Under the pieces are notes generated by a model. It was not told the DNA's origin and did no database searches. It saw only the letters and a list, made by a program, of their open reading frames with translations. Below, one piece after another: positions 1 to 5,185 of a DNA stretch of 5,986 bases. Every line of letters begins with the position of its first letter. The stretch's first letter is position 1. Source of the DNA: an uncultured Oscillospiraceae bacterium (lineage in GTDB: Bacteria > Bacillota > Clostridia > Oscillospirales > Oscillospiraceae); the NCBI GenBank assembly GCA_910577805.1, contig CAJTOE010000147.1:1-5986 (forward strand), in the 5' to 3' direction. The translations under genes were made by a program, and so were the position numbers.

Positions 1-106
1 CCACCTGGTCGGGCTTGTACAGATTTTCAATCAAAAATTCGTCCCGAAGCTCCTGAGTGGTGTAGCGCTTTACGTCCTTGGGGTGTGCGGAATAACGGAT
101 ATCCAT
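1..106 (-). CDS. kduI: 5-keto-4-deoxyuronate isomerase, N-terminal part (runs off window)
   Basis: KduI isomerises 4-deoxy-L-threo-5-hexosulose uronate to 3-deoxy-D-glycero-2,5-hexodiulosonate in the cytoplasm. This is the step after unsaturated uronates are released from pectin or glycosaminoglycans. Only 35 codons are present. The start MDIRYSAHPKDVKRYTT and the following QELRDEFLIENLY align without gaps to the remembered E. coli KduI N-terminus (MDVRQSIHSAHAKTLDT..GLRNEFLVEKV). The ATG at 104-106 is chosen because a perfect AGGAGG lies at 114-119, seven bases upstream. It follows the glucuronyl-hydrolase genes in the same direction, which fits: GH88 produces the unsaturated uronate that KduI consumes. 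The catalytic cupin metal site lies outside the window and cannot be checked. Confidence 0.9.
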   Translation of the reverse strand, partial: MDIRYSAHPKDVKRYTTQELRDEFLIENLYKPDQV

Positions 107-211
107 ACGAAAACCTCCTGAAAAATTAAGTTTTGTAGATTAAATGTTCTTAATGGGACTGTGCGTTTGTATGTGATTTCTTCCCCCTCACGGGGGAAGG
201 CCGCCTCTCCC
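107..211 (-). promoter_or_regulatory. kduI leader with GC hairpin
   Basis: This AT-rich leader of about 100 bases precedes kduI. It contains a perfect 8-bp stem, 180-187 with 192-199 (CTTCCCCC/GGGGGAAG), closed on the minus-strand RNA by the GNRA-type loop GTGA. No T-run follows it, so it is more like an mRNA-stabilising or processing hairpin at the 3' end of the glycosidase transcript than a full intrinsic terminator. Downstream the RNA is AT-rich and carries the AGGAGG (114-119) of kduI. I see no convincing -35/-10 pair, so kduI may depend on read-through from upstream. Confidence 0.5.
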
Positions 212-264
212 TTTGCACCCCCCTCATAGGGGAGTACCGCCGCCAGGTGTGGTCCGCCGCCAGC
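212..264. repeat. 53-bp perfect direct repeat, copy 1
   Basis: This segment is identical, base for base, to 529-581. Copy 2 is the native one: on the minus strand it encodes LAADHTWRRYSPMRGVQ inside the GH154-like protein. Copy 1 sits exactly where the GH154 tail should continue, is read in a different frame (offset 317, not a multiple of 3), and supplies the premature stop at 224-226. It looks like a misplaced duplicate of copy 2 joined to the intergenic leader. There are no flanking inverted repeats or transposase. Confidence 0.9.
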
Positions 265-1795
265 GGATGGACGGGATGCGGGTCAGGGGGTGGAGCAGGT
301 TTGTGTTGGGCCAGGGCACAGCGACCAGCGGTTCGCCGCCGCCCTCCTCACAGCGGATGGCGCTCACCCCCCAGGGGAAGCGGACGGTTACCCCGTGGGC
401 CTCCCATTGGGCTGTCTCCTCCCCCGCCGGGACGGCAAAGCCGCCGTCCACCACATCAATGGGCCGGTCTGTGGTAATGCGGTACTCCCGGCGGTGGCTG
501 GGGAAGCTGGGGGTCACCGTGACCTCGATTTGCACCCCCCTCATAGGGGAGTACCGCCGCCAGGTGTGGTCCGCCGCCAGCTCGTAGGCCTCGAACCCCC
601 GCTGGGTCCGCCAGTGGTCCTCGCCGGCCTCGCTGACCGCAAGGCAGTTGTCAAAAGCACCTTCCTCCAGGCTGTCCTCCCGCGGGACGGAGAACCCGAA
701 GCGGCTGGAGTAGACCAGCTTTTCGTATTTCGGCCCCACCTGCCCCAACTGACACACGCAGGACTGGCCGGAGGGGAATAACTGCACCTGTCCGCCGGAC
801 CGCGCCAGCAGCATCCGGGCCTGGGGCAGCAGACGCAGCGGCTCCAGTACGGGAATTTGCTCCTCGGACTGCCAGAAGGGGTGCGTTTCCGGCAGGGCAA
901 GGCATAAAAAGGCTTTCAGCCCCCAATAGGGAGAGCCGGGGGCGTTGTAATGTTCGCTCATGCAAAGGTTTGGGTAGCCGTACCCCACCGTAAGCAGGCC
1001 TTCCGGGGAGAAAATAGGCTGTGCGAACCAGTCCCGCAGACTGCCAAGCACCCTGGACTTCAGAACGCCCCAGGGCAAAGCTTCCACTCCGGCGAAAGCC
1101 AGGGCGGAGAAAAAGGCGCACTGACCGAAACGATAGGTCAGGCTCCGGCCGAAGGGGACCGCCCGTCCGCCGTCCTCGAACCAGTAGAGGAAATCCGGGG
1201 CGAACCGGGCGGCGCGCTCCCGGAAGCGCTGGCTGGACACAGGGTCCTCCTGGGCCATGAAGCGGGCGTAGATCAGGCCGTAATAGTGCATCCCAAAGGG
1301 GATATAGTAGTCGATCTGAGAGGGCTGGCCGTCGCAGTACCAACCGTCCCCCAGATACCAGTCCTCCAAACGGGACAGGTCGGCCTCAGGCTGTTCCCGG
1401 TCCCAGGGCCAGCCCATGCGCCGGAACGCGGCCTGGACCAGCACCCGGAAAAAGAGCCAGTTATTCTGAGGCAGTGCGCGGCCCTCGACGCCAGCCAGCC
1501 AGCGGTGCAGATTCCGGGCCTCTGTTTGAGACAGTTTTAGGCGTTCCCCGCACAGCAGCAGGGTCAGGGCGATGGCGGCCATCTCCACGATTTTTTGATC
1601 GTAGTCCGCCACAGCCCCCCAGTAGGCCGGGTGATTCGGGTCGGTGCCGCAGACAAGCCCCTGACGGAACAGGGGCAGATATTCTTCGCCGCCCCCCTGG
1701 CTCCACAGCGGGGCCAGACCCCACAGCATCCGGGAAAACGCCTCCATGTGGGCGGAGGCCTCTCCGTAGTGGGCGGCGAAGTCCCCCAGGTGCAG
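224..1795 (-). pseudogene. GH154 / DUF2264 glucuronidase-like protein, N-terminus missing and C-terminus replaced
   Basis: DUF2264 (PF10022) proteins form glycoside hydrolase family GH154, in which beta-glucuronidase activity is known. Family hallmarks are seen in order: MEAFSRMLWGLAPL, GTDPNHPAYWG, DYDQKIVEMAA, a GDGWYCDG/DYYIPF pair, PFGRSLTYRF, VGYGYPNL, NAPGSPYWGLKAF and ETHPFW, then a beta-rich C-terminal half ending at PNTNLLHPLTRIPS. About 510 residues are native, against roughly 600 or more in the family. The first 40-50 residues are gone: the frame enters at LHLGDFAAHYGE directly after GH88 sequence. At the other end native sequence stops near 265 and a copied 53-bp segment gives RRTTPGGGTPL and a stop. 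The catalytic core may be complete, but the entry and exit are not native. It would act on glucuronate-capped glycans beside GH88 and KduI. Catalytic residues are not assigned here. Confidence 0.85.
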
Positions 1796-3625
1796 CTCGG
1801 CGATGCCGCAGCAGACGATGGCGGCGGCGGAGCTGTCCCGCGGCTCCTCCCCCTGGGTGAAGCACAGGTCCCAGCAGCACACGCCGTCCTCCGGCAGGCG
1901 CTCCAGGTAGTAGTCCAGCAGCTGGCAGGCGGTGTTCAGGAACGAGCGGTCCCCGGTGTCCACGTCCATATAAAAGGTGTGGTACGTGGTCCGGTCCGGG
2001 CGGACCAGATATTTTTGGGCCTGTCTGGCGTGGCTGTAGGCCATCTCCAAATAGCTGCGGTCGCCGGTCAGCCGCGCGGCCTGGTACAGCAGCGGCAGGT
2101 TGAGCAGACAGTCAATAATCATGCGGCCCCTGCCGAACTCGTTCACCGCAAGCTGGACCTCCTTGTCCCGCTGGACCAGCACCTGAGCGCCCTCCAGGGC
2201 GTAGATGCTCTTTTTGCCCTCGCCGAAGTCCGTCTCGCCGGAGCAGTCCGCCAGGATGAAGTGGTCCCGGTGCTCCTCCCAGTTGTATTTGTCATAACCC
2301 AGGGTAAAACCAGTCTCTTTTTCTACGCCCAGTACACCGGCAAGCTGGAGATAGCGGCCCTGGTACTGGTGGCCGGAGGGCTCGCCCACGCCGATGAAGC
2401 CGCCGCCGTTGTGGACGAACTGCTTGACCGCCGCGGAGACCGCCGGGTCCTCCCAGACGGCTCCGCCGGTGTGGGCGGTGTCGCCGTCGCCGGCGTTGAG
2501 GAGTACATCCACGCCGTCCAGGACATGGGGGTCCGCCTTGACCTCGTCAAAGCTGATGAATTTCACGTCATAGGGCGCGCCGGACAGGGCCTCGATGACC
2601 CCGGCGTAGGAGTAGTTCTGCTTCTGGTACAGGGCGTGGTGGACCATGTGGCAGCCCCAGGAGCGGGCCTTGCCCCAGCTGTTCAGCACCGCTACGGTTT
2701 TCACGCAGTAGGGGGTGGTACCCTTGATGTTCTCATACAGCTCCCGGAACTCGCCGCACACAGACTCCACGTAGTCGATGAATTCGGGGAACTGACAGGC
2801 CAGCTTCAGGTAGCCGCCGTAGCCGATGCGGTCGATGGGCTTTCTCAAAATGGCCCGGCGGGCGGTGACCCAGTTCTCCTTGGCCTCCCGGACGGGGTCG
2901 CCCCCCTCGTAGAAGGTGTCGGGGAAGAAGTAGGGCAGGAACCGGCCCTCGGTGTACTTCACCCCAGGAATGTCCGAAATCAGCCGCAGGGTGGAGCCGT
3001 TGCCCACAGAACCCACCACCGCGTCCAGGCCGATGGTCTTGAACTCGTCCAGGTAAGGCTCGGTGCCGATGAAGTGGTCCCCCAGGAACATCATGGCTTC
3101 CTTGCCCAGCTCGTGGGTGATGTCCACCATCTCCTTGGCCAGCGCGGCCACCTCCCGGCGCTGAAAGGCCATAAAGTCCTGGAATTCCTTGGTGGGCACC
3201 CGATACTGGTTGTTATAATACCCCTGGTCGATGATGAATTCCGGACGGAATCTGTAGCCAACCTCCTTCTCGAACTGCTCCAGGATGTAGGGGGAGACGG
3301 AGGCGGAGTAGCCGAACCAATCCACGTATTTCTCCCGCTTCAGCTCGTCGAAGATCAGGGTGAACTGGTGGAAGAAGGTGGTGTACCGGATGACGTTCAC
3401 ATAGGGGTGGTCGGCGATGAACTTCCGCAGGCGCTCCATGGTGAACTTCCGGGTTTTGGGCTGGCGCACGTCAAAGGTAATCTGGTGCTCAAAATCCTTC
3501 CAGCCGTTGGTGACGGCGTTGTACATGTGGACCGGGTCCCAGATGAGATAGGCCAGAAAGCTGACGGTGTAGTCATGGAACGCCTCCGGGGCGTCGCGGT
3601 ATGAAAGCCCGTCATGAGGTAGCAT
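224..3625 (-). CDS. Continuous 1133-codon open frame joining GH112, GH88 and GH154 pieces (probably not a native gene)
   Basis: This is one uninterrupted frame made of three enzymes that are normally separate: GH112 body (residues about 11-501), GH88 fragment (502-610) and GH154/DUF2264 (611-1121), with a short non-native tail (1122-1133). The ATG at 3623-3625 is not the gene's own start. It lies out of frame within GH112 N-terminal coding sequence, whose real start is at 3852. By chance a GAGGTG (3631-3636) sits five bases upstream, so translation from here is conceivable. No linker separates the pieces and each lacks blocks its family needs. I therefore treat the frame as the product of deletions or misassembly in an operon, not as a designed fusion. 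The pieces are annotated separately below. Confidence 0.6.
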   Translation of the reverse strand: MLPHDGLSYRDAPEAFHDYTVSFLAYLIWDPVHMYNAVTNGWKDFEHQITFDVRQPKTRKFTMERLRKFIADHPYVNVIRYTTFFHQFTLIFDELKREKYVDWFGYSASVSPYILEQFEKEVGYRFRPEFIIDQGYYNNQYRVPTKEFQDFMAFQRREVAALAKEMVDITHELGKEAMMFLGDHFIGTEPYLDEFKTIGLDAVVGSVGNGSTLRLISDIPGVKYTEGRFLPYFFPDTFYEGGDPVREAKENWVTARRAILRKPIDRIGYGGYLKLACQFPEFIDYVESVCGEFRELYENIKGTTPYCVKTVAVLNSWGKARSWGCHMVHHALYQKQNYSYAGVIEALSGAPYDVKFISFDEVKADPHVLDGVDVLLNAGDGDTAHTGGAVWEDPAVSAAVKQFVHNGGGFIGVGEPSGHQYQGRYLQLAGVLGVEKETGFTLGYDKYNWEEHRDHFILADCSGETDFGEGKKSIYALEGAQVLVQRDKEVQLAVNEFGRGRMIIDCLLNLPLLYQAARLTGDRSYLEMAYSHARQAQKYLVRPDRTTYHTFYMDVDTGDRSFLNTACQLLDYYLERLPEDGVCCWDLCFTQGEEPRDSSAAAIVCCGIAELHLGDFAAHYGEASAHMEAFSRMLWGLAPLWSQGGGEEYLPLFRQGLVCGTDPNHPAYWGAVADYDQKIVEMAAIALTLLLCGERLKLSQTEARNLHRWLAGVEGRALPQNNWLFFRVLVQAAFRRMGWPWDREQPEADLSRLEDWYLGDGWYCDGQPSQIDYYIPFGMHYYGLIYARFMAQEDPVSSQRFRERAARFAPDFLYWFEDGGRAVPFGRSLTYRFGQCAFFSALAFAGVEALPWGVLKSRVLGSLRDWFAQPIFSPEGLLTVGYGYPNLCMSEHYNAPGSPYWGLKAFLCLALPETHPFWQSEEQIPVLEPLRLLPQARMLLARSGGQVQLFPSGQSCVCQLGQVGPKYEKLVYSSRFGFSVPREDSLEEGAFDNCLAVSEAGEDHWRTQRGFEAYELAADHTWRRYSPMRGVQIEVTVTPSFPSHRREYRITTDRPIDVVDGGFAVPAGEETAQWEAHGVTVRFPWGVSAIRCEEGGGEPLVAVPWPNTNLLHPLTRIPSIRWRRTTPGGGTPL
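529..581. repeat. 53-bp perfect direct repeat, copy 2 (native copy)
   Basis: Identical to 212-264. Here the sequence lies in a continuous open frame of the DUF2264/GH154 protein, between a Trp-rich stretch (DHWRTQRGFEAYE) and the following IEVTVTP strand. It also includes a small CCCCT-ATG-AGGGG inverted repeat. Confidence 0.9.
1796..2122 (-). pseudogene. GH88 unsaturated glucuronyl hydrolase, internal fragment
   Basis: GH88 enzymes (UGL) hydrate and release the 4,5-unsaturated uronic acid made by polysaccharide lyases. About 109 residues remain of a family length near 370-380. MIIDCLLNLPLLYQA matches the Bacillus sp. GL1 UGL segment holding catalytic Asp149 (IIIDCLLNLPLL), so that Asp is retained (codon at 2111-2113). 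The part before it, including the second key Asp (Asp88 in GL1), is absent. SYLEMAYSHARQAQKYLVR and TYHTFYMDVDTG follow. The frame then jumps at 1950-1957 straight to DRSFLNTACQLLDYYL, omitting the roughly 35 residues that normally hold the THQG...WARGQAWGIYG block. PEDGVCCWDLCF and EPRDSSAAAI close the fragment, after which the C-terminal part is replaced by GH154. It cannot be an active enzyme as written. Family identity is firm; a GH105 origin is less likely. Confidence 0.88.
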
Positions 3626-3852
3626 TGCTGCACCTCGTCGGGATTGGCCTTGGCCCAGGCGTTGTCCTTCCGGGTGGTGTAGTAGGTGGAGTAAACCTTT
3701 GCGTCTACCGCCTTCAGCTCCTCCGGGTAGTCGGTGCCGTCGCAGTCCCGGATGGCGTCCGCGCCCCAGCGCTTCAGAAGCTCCAGAGTTTCCGGGACCA
3801 CGTCCACGTCCGTGGGGATGGTCACCCGGCCCGTCTTATGTGCATTGTTCAT
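2123..3852 (-). pseudogene. lnpA: GH112 galacto-N-biose/lacto-N-biose phosphorylase, interrupted and truncated
   Basis: GH112 enzymes phosphorolyse beta-1,3-galactosyl-N-acetylhexosamine to galactose 1-phosphate and GlcNAc/GalNAc in the cytoplasm. The true start is ATG 3850-3852 (MNNAHKTGRVTIPTD), with AGGAGG at 3858-3863. The first 86 codons are normal, including RWGADAIRD whose Arg35 matches Arg32 of Bifidobacterium LNBP. Near 3595 the frame changes and about 55 residues, the WEVIDRTTGEVV region, are absent. The original frame goes on as nonsense to 3397. The body resumes at DAPEAFHDYTVSFLAY and is excellent: VIRYTTFFHQFT, FLGDHFIGTEP with the catalytic Asp (Asp313 in LNBP; codon 3077-3079), GVKYTEGRFLPYFFPD and GGGFIGVGEP. 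It ends at EVQLAVNEFGRGR, losing the last 80 or so residues before GH88 sequence begins. A beta-1,4-galactosyl-rhamnose specificity is possible but less likely. The gene as read would not give an intact enzyme. Confidence 0.88.
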
Positions 3853-3900
3853 AAAAGCCTCCTAACTAAAATCAGCATGAAATCAGCAAAAGTGGGTTTC

Positions 3901-4548
3901 TCAGCCCTTTACGCCGCCGCCCGTCACGCCGGCAATGATTTTCTCGGACATGAAGATGTACAGCAGGAAGGTGGGCAGGAATACGATGATGACCGCGGCG
4001 AACATTCCGCCGTACTGGCCGGTGTACTTCATGGAGTTGATGATGTTCAGAAGGCCCACGCCCACGGGAGCCATGGACTCGCTGGAGGTGAAGATCAGGG
4101 CCATAAAGAACTCGTTCCACACGGACATGAAGTTGAAGATGGTCACGGTGATGATGGCGGGCTGGACCAGGGGAAGGGTGATGTGGGTGAACTGGTGGAC
4201 CTTGCCCGCGCCGTCGATGGTGGCGGCTTCATACAGGTCCTTGGGGATGCCCTCGATGCCGCTGGTGACGATCACGGCCATCAGCATGGCCAGCGTCAGG
4301 GTGAACACGCCGCCCACCAGCCAGATCAGCAGCATGTTCCGCATAGAGGTCAAAAAGCTGGCGCTGCCGAAAATTTTAGTGTAGTTTCCCAGTCCGTAAA
4401 AGCTCCAGTCTGACATAGAGGCGGTGACGCTCTCCACCTGGAAGAAGCTCATCAGCACCGTGCGGCACACGGGGTAGACGAACATCAGCATCAGGGAAAG
4501 CAGCGCGGGCAGGCAGAACCAGAAGATCATTGCTTTGTTTTTTCGCAT
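3901..4548 (-). CDS. ABC sugar-transporter permease, hybrid of MalF-type N-terminus and MalG-type C-terminus
   Basis: This is a binding-protein-dependent sugar permease of 215 residues; normal subunits are about 280-310. Residues 6-36 (FWFCLPALLSLMLMFVYPV) and the FYGLGNYTKIF segment are typical of the first (MalF/UgpA/LplB) subunit, and 72-95 form its next membrane helix. Around residues 97-101 the sequence passes directly to IPKDLYEAATIDGAG, the cytoplasmic EAA loop that contacts the ATPase. It then runs through VWNEFFMAL, a last helix (AAVIIVFLPTFLLYIFM) and the KIIAGVTGGGVKG ending characteristic of the second (MalG/UgpE) subunit. The end of permease 1 and the start of permease 2 appear to be missing, with the join at a GGCATC repeated at 4255-4260 and 4246-4251. 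The start ATG has AAGGAG at 4561-4566, 12 bases upstream. It ends 48 bases before the GH112 start. Only about four membrane segments remain, so function is doubtful. Confidence 0.85.
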   Translation of the reverse strand: MRKNKAMIFWFCLPALLSLMLMFVYPVCRTVLMSFFQVESVTASMSDWSFYGLGNYTKIFGSASFLTSMRNMLLIWLVGGVFTLTLAMLMAVIVTSGIEGIPKDLYEAATIDGAGKVHQFTHITLPLVQPAIITVTIFNFMSVWNEFFMALIFTSSESMAPVGVGLLNIINSMKYTGQYGGMFAAVIIVFLPTFLLYIFMSEKIIAGVTGGGVKG

Positions 4549-4579
4549 GATTTTTACGCTCTCCTTCCTAATTTGGGTA

Positions 4580-4615
4580 TAAGAAAGCAGACGGCGCCGC
4601 AGGGGCGCCGCCTGC
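4580..4615 (-). terminator. Stem-loop terminator between binding protein and permease
   Basis: A 12-bp stem (4604-4615 with 4587-4598, one G-U pair) with a 5-base loop is read on the minus-strand RNA and followed by TTTCTTAT. The T-run is weak, so it probably acts as a leaky terminator or 3'-end stabiliser. This arrangement is usual after solute-binding-protein genes, which need more transcript than the permeases. A smaller hairpin (TAACAT/ATGTTA, 4616-4632) lies immediately before it. Confidence 0.7.
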
Positions 4616-4656
4616 TAACATGGACAATGTTAAGCGATAAAGCGATTGGTTATGGA

Positions 4657-4905
4657 TTAATACAGGGCGTCCAGAGCCTTGCAGAAGTCCGCGCCGGTGG
4701 CGTACTTGCCCTCAAACAGCTCCACGCACATGGACTTGATGGTGTCCTTCAGGTCCGCGTTGGCGCTGATGCCGGCGCACCAGGTCATGGGGGAAACCGC
4801 GGCCTGGAGGGTCTCAACGGTGCCGTTCAGGTCCAGCTCCTCAATCTTCTCCTCGCCCAGGTAGCGGACCAGGGTGTGGTAGAATGCGAAGTCGCAGTAT
4901 AGCAT
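4657..4905 (-). pseudogene. Sugar ABC transporter solute-binding protein, C-terminal remnant
   Basis: These 82 codons end in TAA. The tail (AGISANADLKDTIKSMCVEL, then FEGKYATGADFCKALDAL) resembles the end of family-1 extracellular sugar-binding proteins, where a 'G-K-Y-x-T' turn and a last helix pack against the lobe. The call rests mainly on position: directly before a terminator-like hairpin and the permease. There is no lipoprotein signal peptide, no lipobox and no ribosome site before MLYCDFAF. The frame stays open upstream only to a TAG at 4981-4983 through promoter-like AT-rich DNA. More than 300 residues that normally precede this tail are therefore missing, and the leader seems joined directly to it around 4905-4915. 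Identity is moderate, since no diagnostic motif survives. Confidence 0.55.
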
Positions 4906-5001
4906 AGGACCACATCGGAATTCTACCCGTTTTTTGCTCTCTTGTTTATATATCGTGCTTTCTTCGTTTGGCTGGATTGTCTAAAATCACGGACCCATTT
5001 T

Positions 5002-5055
5002 TCCGGAGATACTGGATATTTTGATGTCCGGAGGTGTTTCGGACTGGACATTTTG
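5002..5055. repeat. Interleaved direct repeats, candidate AraC-type operator
   Basis: ACTGGATATTTTG (5011-5023) recurs as ACTGGACATTTTG (5043-5055), 12 of 13 bases equal and 32 bases apart, about three helical turns. TCCGGAGAT (5002-5010) recurs as TCCGGAGGT (5027-5035). An inverted pair GTCCG/CGGAC (5026-5030, 5040-5044) lies between them. Same-side direct half-sites are the usual AraC/XylS binding pattern. The function is inferred; the repeats are visible. Confidence 0.55.
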
Positions 5056-5095
5056 CCCAAAATTATGAAAAGCACCGCAGAAGCTATGGGAGGTA

Positions 5096-5124
5096 TTGCA
5101 TAATAGCCGGGCGTATTGTATAAT
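5096..5124 (+). promoter_or_regulatory. Sigma-A promoter of the AraC-type regulator
   Basis: A perfect TATAAT -10 lies at 5119-5124, and TTGCAT at 5096-5101 is a weak -35 (3 of 6) with 17-base spacing. Transcription would begin near 5131, giving a leader of about 55 bases before the TTG start. The promoter is overlapped by a 14-base near-repeat, GTATTGCATAATAG (5093-5106) and GTATTGTATAATGG (5113-5126), exactly 20 bases apart. This could allow binding of a regulator on one DNA face or a second, weaker -10. Confidence 0.65.
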
Positions 5125-5185
5125 GGAATCGAAATTCTATGGGTGAGGGTTTTTTATTAGATTGCAACAGAAGGAGGGGGCGTAT

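Larger units (their letters stand above)
4906..5185. promoter_or_regulatory. Divergent intergenic control region between the operon and the AraC-type regulator
   Basis: About 280 bases hold no gene. On the plus side there is a sigma-A promoter for the regulator at 5096-5124. In the middle there are imperfect direct repeats that look like an operator (5002-5055). On the minus side an AT-rich stretch (4942-4955) could hold a TATATA/TATAAA -10 for the operon, but no good -35 lies 16-18 bases upstream, as expected for an activator-dependent promoter. The last part before the binding-protein remnant (4906-4941) lacks a ribosome site, suggesting the native start of that gene was lost here. Confidence 0.6.

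Noticed and set aside
180..199. The GC stem-loop before kduI as an intrinsic terminator.
   Set aside because: No T-run follows on either strand, so I kept it only as a leader hairpin.
212..581. The 53-bp repeats as ends of an insertion sequence, att sites or a CRISPR unit.
   Set aside because: Only two copies exist, one is ordinary GH154 coding sequence, there are no terminal inverted repeats or integrase, and the spacer is the gene itself.
1595..3604. A 669-codon open frame on the plus strand opposite GH112, GH88 and GH154.
   Set aside because: It is the antisense shadow of GC-rich coding sequence: Val/Gly/Leu/His-rich, no domain motifs, and the minus strand gives unmistakable enzyme families.
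3580..3640. Programmed ribosomal frameshift joining the two GH112 frames.
   Set aside because: There is no slippery heptamer, and about 55 conserved residues are missing as well, which a frameshift cannot explain.
3601..4413. A 270-codon plus-strand open frame opposite the permease and GH112 start.
   Set aside because: Low-complexity Gly/His/Asp-rich shadow without a ribosome site; the opposite strand encodes clear genes.
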